64,000 nt of DNA, taken from CAZUYC01 sp964624475. Lineage in GTDB: Bacteria > Myxococcota_A > UBA9160 > SMWR01. Location: assembly GCA_964624475.1 (NCBI GenBank), contig CAZUYC010000004.1:1-64000 (forward strand), read 5' to 3'. The notes under the pieces are model-generated. The model did not search any database. It had not been told where the DNA came from and worked only from the letters and a program-made list of their open reading frames with translations. The translations under genes were made by a program, and so were the position numbers. Shown here piece after piece: positions 8,644-17,522 of the stretch. Numbering within the stretch: position 1 is the stretch's first letter; each line of letters starts with the position of its first letter.

Positions 8644-9531
8644 TCAGCGACCGAAGCCGGCGCCGTAGCGCCGGATCGTCTCGTCGGGGAAGCGGGCCTG
8701 GTCGCTGCAGCGCACGAAGTCGCCCAGGCTGGTTCCGCTGCACTCGGAATCGACGTTCTGGGCCCCCGTGCCGGCCGTGACGTCGCGCCGGTGCAGCGTC
8801 CGGAAGTCGATGCTGTAGCGGGTGCGCCCGGACGTGTTCGTCACGGAGGAGTGCAGCTGCGCCGCGGAGAAGACCGTGACGGAGCCGGGCTCCCCGATGA
8901 TCCGCAGGTCGTCCGCGAGGTCGAGCTCCTCCTCGGCCCGCGGCTGCACCCGGCGGTCGACGCCGATCTGCTCGGCGGCGCTCCAGCGGCTGGTGCGGTT
9001 CCACTCGTCGTAGTCGTAGAGATTCGAGCTGTTCTTCACGCCTCGACTCCAGTAACGCGGGTGGAAGGCCATGCCGTTGTCGTGGCGGATCGGATAGATC
9101 GGCAGCCACCAGTTGAGCTGGCACAGCGGAGCCGAGTACCAGGTGTCGCGATGCGGGTGGAACGCGTAGGCGATGCCGGTCGTGAGGTAGCCGTCCGAGG
9201 TGGAGGAGCGCAGCCGAGGCAGGTCGAAGTAGGTGCGCTCGGGGTCGCAGCCGTGATCGCGCAGGAGCTCGCGCACGAGCCGCTGGCTCTCCGGGTGATG
9301 GATGAAGCCGGGCTTGAGATCCGCGGCGATCCGGGCGTAGTCGCGCACCGGCAGGTGCCATTGGGCCTGCTCCGGAGCGAAGGGGTGGAAGGCCTCCTCC
9401 AGCATGCCCCGCGCGAACTCGCAGAGGGCCAGGGCAGGCGGGCGCGGCGGATGGACGAGCACGGCCCCTCCGAAGACGGCGTCGCGACGCTCGTCGTCCG
9501 AGAACGCCGGATCGAAGTAGACGTGGCCCAT
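8644..9531 (-). CDS. Phytanoyl-CoA dioxygenase-like Fe(II)/2-oxoglutarate oxygenase
   Basis: Probable non-haem iron, 2-oxoglutarate-dependent hydroxylase. In the 295-residue product the facial triad is visible: H127-R-D129 in FHPHRDTWYSAP and the distal H227 in AAQLHSSVTNTSGRTRYSID, followed by an arginine suited to bind 2-oxoglutarate. ATG 9531 is chosen because AGAGG lies five bases upstream and the protein then begins MGHVYFDPAFSDDERR, as in related proteins. The reading frame stays open to 9678, but that stretch is Ala/Arg-rich filler. It heads a leftward unit with the HemL-like aminotransferase and is divergent from the methyltransferase at 9787. Substrate unknown, perhaps a sugar or amino-acid substituent of the glycan. 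Confidence 0.82.
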   Translation of the reverse strand: MGHVYFDPAFSDDERRDAVFGGAVLVHPPRPPALALCEFARGMLEEAFHPFAPEQAQWHLPVRDYARIAADLKPGFIHHPESQRLVRELLRDHGCDPERTYFDLPRLRSSTSDGYLTTGIAYAFHPHRDTWYSAPLCQLNWWLPIYPIRHDNGMAFHPRYWSRGVKNSSNLYDYDEWNRTSRWSAAEQIGVDRRVQPRAEEELDLADDLRIIGEPGSVTVFSAAQLHSSVTNTSGRTRYSIDFRTLHRRDVTAGTGAQNVDSECSGTSLGDFVRCSDQARFPDETIRRYGAGFGR

Positions 9532-9786
9532 CGCGGCCTCTTCGCCCGGGGGCGCTGCGGCGCCCCGGGGCGCGACTCTCCACAGGTGAGTGCCGGAGGC
9601 GCCGCTCCCGGTGTCGGCTTCCAGCCGGGCGCGAGCTTTGCGCCGGCCCGCCGCGGGGATGGCGTCGAGGCTGCGCAATCCGCTTCACACCGCTGAAGAT
9701 CTCGTGTCGGCGCCGCGCGCGCCGTCACTCCGGGGGCGGGCGGGGTCACCCACGGATCGGGGACCAACAGCCGCCCTGGGGGGCCC

Positions 9787-11040
9787 GTGGACCTGCGCTG
9801 TCGCTTCTGCTCGACGCCTCTCGTGCACAGCTTCGTCGACCTCGGGAGCGCTCCGCCCTGCCAGCGCCACCTCGCGCCGGCCGAGCTCGAGCGCCCGGAG
9901 CTCTTCCACCCCCTGCACGCCCGCGTCTGTCACCGCTGCTTCCTGGTGCAGATCCCCGAGGTGCTCGGGCCCGCCGAGATCTTCGGGACCGGCGACTACG
10001 CCTACTTCTCCAGCTACTCGGACGGCTGGGTGGCCCACGCGCGCCGCTACGCCGAGGCGGCCGCCCTCCGCCTCGGCCTCGGGGCGCGCAGCCGGGTGAT
10101 CGAGATCGCGAGCAACGACGGCTACCTGCTCCAGCACTTCGCCGCGTGCGGCATCCCGGTGCTCGGCGTCGAGCCGGCCGCGAAGTGCGCCGCGGCGGCC
10201 CAGGCTCGCGGGATCCCGTCGCTCGTGGCGTTCTTCGGCGAGGCCCTGGCGCGGCGCATCCTGGCCGAGCACGGGGCACCCGACCTCGTGGTGGCGAACA
10301 ACGTACTCGCCCACGTCCCCGACCTGAACGATTTCGTGCGGGGCCTCTCGGTGCTGCTCGGCCCGGGCGGCGTCGCGACGCTCGAGTTCCCCCATCTGCT
10401 CCGTCTGGTGGAGGGCAACCACTTCGACACGATCTACCACGAGCACTACTCGTACCTGGGCTTCACGACGGTCCAGGAGCTCTTCCACCACCACGACCTC
10501 GCGATCTTCGACGTGGAGGAGCTCCCCACCCACGGCGGCTCGCTGCGCATCTGGGCGCGGCGCAAGGAGCGCGACCGTCCGGCGCTGGCCGCCTCCGTCG
10601 CGGACCTCGTGCTGCGCGAGCGCGCGGCGGGGATGCGCGAGCTCGCCTTCTACCGGGGGTTCGAGGAACGCGTCGCGGCGACGAAGTGCGCGCTGCTCGC
10701 CTTCCTGATCGAGGCGCGCCGCGCCGGCCGGCGCGTTGCGGGCTACGGCGCCCCCGGCAAGGGCAATACGCTGCTCAACTACTGCGGGATCCGCAGCGAC
10801 TTCGTCGAGTACACGGTCGACCGCAACCCGCACAAGCAGGGCAACTTCCTGCCGGGCTCGCGCATCCCGATCTTCGCGCCCGAGCACATCTTCGCGACGC
10901 GCCCGGACTACGTCTTGATCCTGCCCTGGAACCTCGAGGCCGAGATCCGCGAGCAGATGGCCGGGATATTCGCCTGGGGCGGCCGCTTCGTGGTCCCCAT
11001 CCCCGAGCTCCGGGTGATCGCGGCGGAGGCTGCCCGATGA
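9787..11040 (+). CDS. SAM-dependent C-methyltransferase (NDP-hexose type)
   Basis: Sugar C-methyltransferase of the TylC3 type, expected to methylate a 4-keto nucleotide sugar. Three parts are visible. An N-terminal zinc-binding segment has C5/C8 and C48/C51 CxxC pairs. A Rossmann SAM domain has motif I VIEIASNDGYLLQ (104-116) and NHFDTIYHEHYSYL with the catalytic His region. The C-terminal domain contains GYGAPGKGNTLLNY. GTG start; 417 residues, the normal length. The stop overlaps the next ATG by four bases (ATGA at 11037-11040), so translation is coupled to the cytidylyltransferase. First gene of the rightward glycan operon. Confidence 0.88.
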   Translation: MDLRCRFCSTPLVHSFVDLGSAPPCQRHLAPAELERPELFHPLHARVCHRCFLVQIPEVLGPAEIFGTGDYAYFSSYSDGWVAHARRYAEAAALRLGLGARSRVIEIASNDGYLLQHFAACGIPVLGVEPAAKCAAAAQARGIPSLVAFFGEALARRILAEHGAPDLVVANNVLAHVPDLNDFVRGLSVLLGPGGVATLEFPHLLRLVEGNHFDTIYHEHYSYLGFTTVQELFHHHDLAIFDVEELPTHGGSLRIWARRKERDRPALAASVADLVLRERAAGMRELAFYRGFEERVAATKCALLAFLIEARRAGRRVAGYGAPGKGNTLLNYCGIRSDFVEYTVDRNPHKQGNFLPGSRIPIFAPEHIFATRPDYVLILPWNLEAEIREQMAGIFAWGGRFVVPIPELRVIAAEAAR

Positions 11041-11831
11041 AGGTCGTGCTCTTCTGCGGCGGGCAGGGCCTGCGCATGCGCGAGGAGGGCCAGCATACGC
11101 CGAAGCCGCTGGCGCGGATCGGCCAGCGCCCCGTGCTCTGGCACCTGATGAGCTACTACGCGCGCTTCGGTCACCGGGACTTCGTCCTCTGCCTCGGCCA
11201 CCGCGGCGAGGAGATCAAGCGCTACTTCCTCGACTACGAGGAGACGGTGTCGAAGGACTTCGCGCCCTCGAAGGGCGGGCGCGACGTCACGCTCCTCGAC
11301 AGCGACATCTCCGACTGGACGATCACCTTCGTCGACACGGGGCTCCACGCCAAGATCGGCGAACGCCTCGCCGCCGTGCGCCCGCACCTCGCCGGCGAGG
11401 AAGCCTTCTTCGCCAACTACGCGGACGGCCTCTCGGACCTGCCGCTCGACCACTACGCCGCGGACTTCCTCACGCGCGGCCGGGTCGCGGCGTTCGTGAG
11501 CGTGGTTCCGAACGCGAGCTTCCACTTCGTCGAGACGGATGCGGGCGGAAACGTCGTGGGATTTCGCGACATCCGGTCGGCGGATCTCCGCGTCAACGGC
11601 GGCTTCTTCCTCTTCCGCTCCGCAATCTTCGACTACTTGCGGCCGGGCGAGGACCTGGTCGACGGTGCCTTCGGCCGCCTGATCGCCGACCAGCAGCTCC
11701 TTGCGTACCGCTACGACGGCTTCTGGCACTGCCTCGACACCTTCAAGGACCGTCAGGTGCTGGAGGAGCTCGAGGCCCGGGGCGAGGCGCCCTGGCGGCG
11801 GTCGCATGCGCCGCGGCGGGAGGCCGCCTGA
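11037..11831 (+). CDS. rfbF: Glucose-1-phosphate cytidylyltransferase-like nucleotidyltransferase
   Basis: Should make CDP-glucose (or a related NDP-sugar) from CTP and a hexose-1-phosphate. The N-terminal signature VVLFCGGQGLRM plus TPKPLARIG is the nucleotide-binding loop and PKP motif of sugar nucleotidyltransferases. The order SKGGRDVTLLDSD...WTITFVDTG and the end YDGFWHCLDTFKDRQVLEEL follow RfbF. 264 residues against about 257 for typical RfbF. The loop reads GGQGLRM instead of the common GGFGTRL, so specificity may differ. It overlaps its neighbours by 4 bases upstream and 1 base downstream (TGATG at 11829). No CDP-glucose 4,6-dehydratase gene follows, although RfbG normally does. Confidence 0.83.
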   Translation: MKVVLFCGGQGLRMREEGQHTPKPLARIGQRPVLWHLMSYYARFGHRDFVLCLGHRGEEIKRYFLDYEETVSKDFAPSKGGRDVTLLDSDISDWTITFVDTGLHAKIGERLAAVRPHLAGEEAFFANYADGLSDLPLDHYAADFLTRGRVAAFVSVVPNASFHFVETDAGGNVVGFRDIRSADLRVNGGFFLFRSAIFDYLRPGEDLVDGAFGRLIADQQLLAYRYDGFWHCLDTFKDRQVLEELEARGEAPWRRSHAPRREAA

Positions 11832-12484
11832 TGCGCGAGCTCGGGCTCCCGTGGCTCCCCGGCGAACGGCCGACCGTGCTCTGCCTCGGGGCCCACTGCG
11901 ACGACATCGAGATCGGCTGCGGGGGGACGCTCCTGCGCCTGCGGGAGCGCACCCCCGGCGCACAGATCCACTGGGTGACCTTCTCCGGCGACGAGCAGCG
12001 CCGGTACGAGGCCGCGGAGAGCGCGCGTCGCTTCCTCGGCCGCGAAGGCGCGGAGCGCGCGCAGAGCTTCGGCTTCCGGGACGGCTTCCTGCCCTTCGAG
12101 GGCGCGCGGGTCAAGGAGTGCTTCGAGGCGCTCGCACGGGAGCTCGACCCCGACCTGATCTTCACGCACGCGCTCGGCGACCGGCACCAGGACCACCGGC
12201 TCGTGGGCGAGCTCACCTGGAACACCTGGCGCAACCATCCGATCCTCGAGTACGAGATCCCGAAGTACGAGGGCGACCTCGGCCAGCCGAACGCGTACGT
12301 GGCGCTCCACCCCGAGCTGGCGGAGCGCAAGATCAAGACCCTGCTCGAGGTCTACCCCTCGCAGGGCTCGCGGACCTGGTTCGACGCCGAGACCTTCCGC
12401 GGCCTCTTGCGGCTGCGCGGCGTCGAGTGCCGCTCGACCTTCGCCGAGGCCTTCCATGCCCGGAAGCTCCGGATCGCGGTGTAG
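11831..12484 (+). CDS. PIG-L family deacetylase
   Basis: Zinc-dependent N-deacetylase of the LmbE/PIG-L fold. The metal motif A21-H22-C23-D24-D25 (GAHCDDIEIGCGG) and the second site H119-x-D121-H122 (GDRHQDHRLVGE) are intact, so the enzyme should be active. Family members deacetylate N-acetylated sugars such as GlcNAc-PI, mycothiol and bacillithiol precursors, and glycan residues. Within this operon the most likely substrate is an acetamido group on a nucleotide sugar or lipid-linked intermediate. 217 residues. Start ATG shares its A with the upstream TGA. Confidence 0.87.
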   Translation: MRELGLPWLPGERPTVLCLGAHCDDIEIGCGGTLLRLRERTPGAQIHWVTFSGDEQRRYEAAESARRFLGREGAERAQSFGFRDGFLPFEGARVKECFEALARELDPDLIFTHALGDRHQDHRLVGELTWNTWRNHPILEYEIPKYEGDLGQPNAYVALHPELAERKIKTLLEVYPSQGSRTWFDAETFRGLLRLRGVECRSTFAEAFHARKLRIAV

Positions 12485-12486
12485 CC

Positions 12487-12552
12487 ATGCGCTTCGTCGC
12501 GACCACGCTCCCCGGGGCGCCGCCGCGGGGCCCGGAGGGCCTCGATGGCTGA
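12487..12552 (+). pseudogene. Short remnant resembling the N-terminus of an RmlC-type epimerase
   Basis: A 21-codon reading frame, MRFVATTLPGAPPRGPEGLD and a final G, then TGA. Its first 11 residues have the look of the N-terminus of dTDP-4-dehydrorhamnose 3,5-epimerase family proteins (M-[RK]-F-x-x-T-x-L-x-G-A), and PEGLDG falls where those proteins have PExxxD. The stop is created just inside the start of the DUF4910 gene (ATG 12545). An RmlC-like gene at this position would fit the operon, so I read this as a deletion scar. It could instead be a chance leader peptide. Low to moderate confidence. Confidence 0.35.
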
Positions 12553-13855
12553 GGCGGCCCTCCCGCTCGCGGACCTCGGCGACTCGCTGCTGGAGATCGT
12601 CCGGGAGCTCCATCCCATCTGCCGGAGCATCACGGGCGACGGCGTGCGCCAGACCCTCGCGGCGATCCGGCGCTTCGCTCCCCTCGAGGTCCACGAGGTG
12701 CCCTCCGGAACGCGGGTCCACGACTGGACGGTTCCCGACGAGTGGAACGTGCGCGACGCCTGGATCCAGGACCTCGCCGGCCGCCGCGTCGTGGACTTCC
12801 GGCGCTCGAACCTCCACGTCGTGAGCTACAGCGAGCCCGTGCGCCGCAGGGTCTCGCGCGCAGAGCTGCTCGCGCACGTGCACGCGCTTCCCGGGAGCCC
12901 CGATCGGATCCCGTACCGGACCTCCTACTACGAGCGCAGCTGGGGCTTCTGCGCGACCCAGCACCAGGTCGACGCGCTCGTGGACCCGGAGTACGACGTC
13001 TGCATCGACGCGAGCCTCGAGCCGGGCTCTCTCTGCTACGGCGAGCTCTTCCTGCCCGGCCGGAGCGACGCCGAGATCCTGGTCTCGACGCACGTCTGCC
13101 ATCCGTCGCTCTGCAACGACAACCTTTCGGGCATCGCGGTCGCGGCGCTCCTGGCCGGCGAGCTCGCCGGACGCCCCCGGCGCCTCGGGCTGCGCTTCCT
13201 CTGGATCCCGGGCACGATCGGCCCGATCACCTGGCTCGCGCGCAACCGCGAGAAGATCGACCGCGTGCGTGGCGGCCTCGTGCTCACCTCCCTCGGCGGC
13301 GCGGCGCCCTTCGTCTACAAGCGCAGCTTCCGCGGCGACGCCGGCATCGACCGGGTCGCCGCCCTGGCCCTGCGGCGCTCCGGGAACGCCCACGAGCTCG
13401 TCGACTTCTCGCCCTGGGGCTACGACGAGCGCCAGTACAATGCCCCGGGCTTCCGCCTCGACGTGGGATCGCTCTCGCGCGGGCGCCACGGGAGCTTCCC
13501 CGGCTATCACACGTCGGCGGACGACCTCTCCGCGGTCTCGGGCGAGCGACTCGCCGAGTCGCTCTGCCTCGTGCGCGAGATCCTGCGCATGCTCGACGCG
13601 AACGCGACCTGGCTGAACCTCGCGCCCCACGGCGAGCCGCAGCTCGGCCGACGCGGCATCTACCGCGCGATCGGCGGCGGCGGCGACCCGAAGCCCGTGG
13701 AGCTCGCGTGCCTCTGGCTGCTCTCGTGCTCGGACGGGGAGCACGACCTGGTGGCGATCGCCGAAAGGTCCGGCCTCGACTTCGACGCGGTCGCGCGGGC
13801 GGCCGAGGTCCTCACGCAGCACGGGCTGCTCGAGGAAGTGGAGGACCTCCGATGA
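12545..13855 (+). CDS. DUF4910 aminopeptidase-like protein with C-terminal winged helix
   Basis: Belongs to the COG4310/DUF4910 group: a zinc-peptidase (M28-like) fold with an inserted DUF2172-like domain, often encoded in polysaccharide loci but without a proven reaction. Visible features are STHVCHPSLCNDNLSGI with likely metal ligands H186 and D192, GYHTSADDLSAV with H322, and a C-terminal 80-residue segment (residues about 355-436, LSCSDGEHDLVAIAERSGLD...) resembling a winged helix. 436 residues, typical length. The stop overlaps the next start (ATGA at 13852). It might hydrolyse an amide on a glycan precursor; this is a guess from context. Confidence 0.82.
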   Translation: MAEAALPLADLGDSLLEIVRELHPICRSITGDGVRQTLAAIRRFAPLEVHEVPSGTRVHDWTVPDEWNVRDAWIQDLAGRRVVDFRRSNLHVVSYSEPVRRRVSRAELLAHVHALPGSPDRIPYRTSYYERSWGFCATQHQVDALVDPEYDVCIDASLEPGSLCYGELFLPGRSDAEILVSTHVCHPSLCNDNLSGIAVAALLAGELAGRPRRLGLRFLWIPGTIGPITWLARNREKIDRVRGGLVLTSLGGAAPFVYKRSFRGDAGIDRVAALALRRSGNAHELVDFSPWGYDERQYNAPGFRLDVGSLSRGRHGSFPGYHTSADDLSAVSGERLAESLCLVREILRMLDANATWLNLAPHGEPQLGRRGIYRAIGGGGDPKPVELACLWLLSCSDGEHDLVAIAERSGLDFDAVARAAEVLTQHGLLEEVEDLR

Positions 13856-14928
13856 GGGTGCTGGTCACGGGGCACGACGGCTACATCGGGGCGGTGATGG
13901 TCCCGCAGCTCCAGCGCGCCGGCCACGACGTCGCCGGCCTCGACAGCCACCTCTTCGAGGGCTGCGAGCTCGGCGAGTACCGGCCGAGCGCGCCATCGCT
14001 GCGCCGCGATCTGCGCGACGTCGGCGCCGCGGAGCTGCGCGGCTTCGACGCCGTGGTGCACCTGGCCGGGATCTCGAACGACCCGCTCGGCGACCTGGAC
14101 CCTGACACCACCTTCGCGATCAACCATCGCGCCTCGCTGCGGCTCGCGGAGCAGGCCCGCGCGGCCGGCGTGCGCCGCTTCCTGTACGCCTCGTCGTGCA
14201 GCGTCTACGGCGCAGCGGGTGCCGATGCGATGCTCGACGAGACGGCGGAGCTCGCCCCGATCACGCCCTACGCCGAGTCGAAGGTGCGGGCGGAGGCGGA
14301 GCTCGCGGCCCTGGCGAACGACGGCTTCAGCCCGACCTACCTGCGCAACGCGACCGTCTACGGCGCCTCCCCCAAGCTGCGGGGAGACCTCGTGGTGAAC
14401 AACCTGGTCGGCTGGGCGCAGAGCGTCGGACGCGTGCAGGTCAAGAGCGACGGCACGCCGTGGCGGCCGCTCGTGCACGTGGAGGACGTCTGTCGCGTCT
14501 TCCGCGGCGTGCTCGGGGCTCCGCGCGAGCTCGTGCACGACGAGGCCTTCAACGTGGGCCGAGAGGGCGAGAACCACCGCATCCGCGACGTCGCGGAGCG
14601 GGTCTGTGCGGCGATTCCGGGCGCCGAGATCGGCTTCGCCGCCGGCGCCGGACCGGACCCCCGCTGCTACCGCGTCGACTTCGGCAAGCTCTCGCGCGCG
14701 CTCCCGGCCTGCGTGCCGGTCCGGACCCTCGAGGAGGGCATCGCCGGGCTCGTCGCGGCGTACCGGCGCGCGGGGCTCTGCCGCGAGGACCTCGAGGGCG
14801 ACCGCTTCGTGCGCATCGAGCGCATCCTGCGCCTGATCCGCGAGGGGCGGCTGCGGAGAGACCTGCGCTGGACGGGGGACGCGAGCGGGCTGCCGAGCCC
14901 GGCGGGGCTCGAGGGGGGGATCGCCTGA
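13852..14928 (+). CDS. NAD(P)-dependent sugar epimerase/dehydratase (extended SDR)
   Basis: Extended short-chain dehydrogenase acting on a nucleotide sugar. The Rossmann motif TGHDGYIG (residues 6-13) and the catalytic Y140-x3-K144 (ITPYAESKVRAE) are intact, with YASSCSVYG supplying the Ser/Thr. The segments HLAGISNDPLGDLDPD and NVGREGENHRIRDVAE are typical of a broad SDR group found next to sugar C-methyltransferases. It is the only SDR in the operon, so it must either epimerise or reduce a keto sugar, or (less likely) replace the missing 4,6-dehydratase. 358 residues. Four-base overlap with the preceding gene; TGATG overlap with the next. Confidence 0.86.
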   Translation: MRVLVTGHDGYIGAVMVPQLQRAGHDVAGLDSHLFEGCELGEYRPSAPSLRRDLRDVGAAELRGFDAVVHLAGISNDPLGDLDPDTTFAINHRASLRLAEQARAAGVRRFLYASSCSVYGAAGADAMLDETAELAPITPYAESKVRAEAELAALANDGFSPTYLRNATVYGASPKLRGDLVVNNLVGWAQSVGRVQVKSDGTPWRPLVHVEDVCRVFRGVLGAPRELVHDEAFNVGREGENHRIRDVAERVCAAIPGAEIGFAAGAGPDPRCYRVDFGKLSRALPACVPVRTLEEGIAGLVAAYRRAGLCREDLEGDRFVRIERILRLIREGRLRRDLRWTGDASGLPSPAGLEGGIA

Positions 14929-15932
14929 TGGCGTTCCAGCGTGCCGAGCCGCTCGTCGCCGTGGTGACGCCCGTCTACGACGGGGAGGCGCACCTGCGCC
15001 GCTGCATGGAGAGCGTGCTGCGTCAGGAGTACGAGAACTGGATGCATTTCGTCGTCGACAACGCGAGCCGCGACCGCACCCGCGCGATCGCCGAGGAGAT
15101 CGCGGGGCGCGACGACCGGATCGTCGTCTGCGCCCACGCGCGCCACGTCGGCATGATGGAAAACTTCAACCGCGCGCTCGCCGCCGTGCCCGACGATGCG
15201 GTCTACGTGAAGCAGCTCCACGCCGACGATGCGCTCTTTCCGGAATGCCTGCGCCTGATGGTGGACGCGGCGGAGCGGAACCCCCGGGCGGGGATCGTCA
15301 CCAGCCGCCGCTACAGCGGCGGGATCCTGCGTCCGGAGAGCGGACCCGACCGCCTGGTCGTCGTCCCCGGGCAGGAAGTGGCCCGCGCCGCGCTCCTCGG
15401 CGGCGTCAACTACCTCGGGACGCCTTCGCTCCCGCTGCTGCGGCGCGATCGGGTGGGCGGATGGCCCGCCATCTTCGACGCGGCGCCCTTTCCTCCCCGG
15501 CACCCGGCGCAGCCTCCCTTCTGCCACGCGGACAAGCAGGCCTACCTAGCCACGCTCGAGAAGGCCGACCTCGTCTTCGTTCCGCGCGCCCTCGTCGATC
15601 AGCGGCGGGACCCCGCCTCGGCGACCGGCTTCGCCCAGCGCGTGGGGGCCTGGCATCCGTCGCGCGTCGAGCTCCTGCTCCGGCACGGGTCGCGCCTGCT
15701 CGGCTGCGGGGAGCTGCGCCGCGGGGTGCGCCGCGCGGCGCTGCGCTACGCGCGCTCCCTCGCCTGGCGCCTCGTCCACCGCGGGGCGCGGCGCGATCCG
15801 GAGTTCGTGCGCTACCAGGCGCTCGCGGCGCCGCACATCGTGGAGCGCCTGCGCGAGCGCGGCCATCGCCGGGAGGCGGCGCTGCTCGCGCCCTTCTGCG
15901 CGCTCCTTCGCCGCGCCGGACGGGAGGCGTGA
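14928..15932 (+). CDS. Family 2 glycosyltransferase
   Basis: GT-A fold transferase, probably adding a sugar to a lipid-linked oligosaccharide on the cytoplasmic face. The N-terminus VAVVTPVYDGEAHLRRCMES and VVDNASRDRT (D44) bind the nucleotide, and HADDALF (D100-D101) is the metal-binding DXD equivalent. The C-terminal 100 residues are Arg-rich and amphipathic (RRGVRRAALRYARSLAWRLV), suited to membrane association. 334 residues. Its stop overlaps the GTG of the flippase gene by four bases. Donor and acceptor are unknown. Confidence 0.86.
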   Translation: MAFQRAEPLVAVVTPVYDGEAHLRRCMESVLRQEYENWMHFVVDNASRDRTRAIAEEIAGRDDRIVVCAHARHVGMMENFNRALAAVPDDAVYVKQLHADDALFPECLRLMVDAAERNPRAGIVTSRRYSGGILRPESGPDRLVVVPGQEVARAALLGGVNYLGTPSLPLLRRDRVGGWPAIFDAAPFPPRHPAQPPFCHADKQAYLATLEKADLVFVPRALVDQRRDPASATGFAQRVGAWHPSRVELLLRHGSRLLGCGELRRGVRRAALRYARSLAWRLVHRGARRDPEFVRYQALAAPHIVERLRERGHRREAALLAPFCALLRRAGREA

Positions 15933-17479
15933 GCGCCGTCGCCGACGTTCCGGCGACGCCGGAGGCGCTGGCGCGGCGCGAGGGCGTGCGCAGCCACCTG
16001 CGCGGCTCGTCACTGCTCCTGGTCGGGCGCCTCGCGTCGCTGGTCCTGAATCTCGGCGTCCAGGTACTGACCGTCCGCTACCTCGCGCGCGATGAATACG
16101 GGATGTTCGCCTGGGCGCTGGCGGTGATCGCGGGGGCGACGCAGTTCGTGCTCCTCGGGCTCGACACGACCGTCGCGCGCTTCGTGGCGATCCACCACGA
16201 GCGGGGCGACGGCGCCCGCGCCCTCGGTGCGATCGCGCTCAGCGTCGGAACGATCGCCGCGACCAACCTGCTCTTCGTCGCGGGCTGCTTCGCGGCGAGA
16301 GGATCGCTCCCGAGCCTGCTCGGCGCCGAGCCCGAGGCGGTGCGCCTGCTCCTCGCGATGATCGCGATGGCGCCGCTGCAGGCGCTCGACAGCGTGCTGC
16401 ACGCGCTCTACGGCGTCTTCGGCCGTGCGCGCTCGATCGTGCTGCGCCGGTACCTCGTGGGGCCGGGCCTCAAGCTCGCGTCCGTGCTCGCCGTGATCGC
16501 TGCCGGCGGCAGCGCCTTCGACCTCGCGCTGGCCTACACGGCCTCGCTGGCCGCCGGGGTCGCCGTCTACGCCGTGCTCCTGGTCCGGCTCTTCCGCCGG
16601 GATCGTTGGCTCGGGAGCGGGCCCGCCGGGTCGCTCCAGCTCCCGGCGCGCGAGGTCTTCGGCTTCGCGGCGTCGCTCCTCACGGCCGAGCTCGTCTTCT
16701 TCTTCTACGGCACGTTCATCGCGATGATCCTCCAGTACACGCACGGCGCGCGCGAGGTCGCCGGCTTCCAGGCCGCGCGCCCCTTCGCGAAGCTCATCGA
16801 CGTCGCCCTCGTGACCTTCGTCCACCTCTTCGTCCCCGCCCTCGCGCGTTTCCACGCGCGCGGCGACCGCGAGGGGATCGAGCAGATCTACGCCCAGACC
16901 TGCGTCTGGATCACGCTGCTCTCCTTCCCGCTCTTCGCGGTCACCTTCGGCATGGCCGACGCGCTCTCGGCGCTGCTCCTCGGAAGCGGCTATGCCGATG
17001 TCGGGAGCCTCCTGGCGTGGATGTCGCTCGGCTTCTTCCTCCACGCGGCGCTCGGCGCGAACCCCCACGCCCTGCGCGTGCTCGGCTTCGTGCGGACCGC
17101 GGTAGCGGTCGATCTGGTCGCGGCGGTCGCGGCGTTCGCGATCGCCTTCGCGCTGATCCCGTCGAAGGGGGCGGTCGGGGCGGCGGCGACGCTCGCGCTG
17201 GTCCTCGGAACGCGCGGCGTGCTCTACCTCGCCGCGCTGCGCTGGCGCATCGGGCTGCGCCCGCGCCGGGGCCACGGCGGCATCTACACCGCGATCTTCC
17301 TGGCGATGCTGGCGCTGGTGGCGGCGCGGCCGCTCTGCGCGGGCTCGCCGCTGCTCTCGGGCCTCGCCGCGGGGGCCGCGATCCTCCTCGTCTTCGGCTA
17401 CGCGCGCCGGCGCGTCGCGCTCAGCGAGACCTTCCCCGAGCTCGCGCGCGTGCCGCTCCTCGCGCGCCTCTGCGGCTGA
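15929..17479 (+). CDS. Polysaccharide flippase, Wzx/MATE-like
   Basis: Integral membrane protein of the MOP superfamily, likely translocating an undecaprenyl-linked oligosaccharide to the periplasm. The start region GSSLLLVGRLASLVLNLGVQ and VRYLARDEYGMFAWALAVIA is the Polysacc_synt signature. About twelve to fourteen hydrophobic spans alternate through 516 residues. GTG 15929 overlaps the GT2 stop (GTGA). It closes the rightward operon; no Wzy polymerase or ligase is present, so assembly must be completed by genes elsewhere. A stem-loop lies 43 bases downstream. Confidence 0.87.
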   Translation: MSAVADVPATPEALARREGVRSHLRGSSLLLVGRLASLVLNLGVQVLTVRYLARDEYGMFAWALAVIAGATQFVLLGLDTTVARFVAIHHERGDGARALGAIALSVGTIAATNLLFVAGCFAARGSLPSLLGAEPEAVRLLLAMIAMAPLQALDSVLHALYGVFGRARSIVLRRYLVGPGLKLASVLAVIAAGGSAFDLALAYTASLAAGVAVYAVLLVRLFRRDRWLGSGPAGSLQLPAREVFGFAASLLTAELVFFFYGTFIAMILQYTHGAREVAGFQAARPFAKLIDVALVTFVHLFVPALARFHARGDREGIEQIYAQTCVWITLLSFPLFAVTFGMADALSALLLGSGYADVGSLLAWMSLGFFLHAALGANPHALRVLGFVRTAVAVDLVAAVAAFAIAFALIPSKGAVGAAATLALVLGTRGVLYLAALRWRIGLRPRRGHGGIYTAIFLAMLALVAARPLCAGSPLLSGLAAGAAILLVFGYARRRVALSETFPELARVPLLARLCG

Positions 17480-17522
17480 GCTTCGGCCCTCGCCGCGAGC
17501 CGAGGGTCGGATCCGAGCTCGC

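Noticed and set aside
13660..14577. 305-codon minus-strand frame in the glycan operon
   Set aside because: Shadow of the DUF4910/SDR genes, which have intact catalytic motifs and a four-base overlap.
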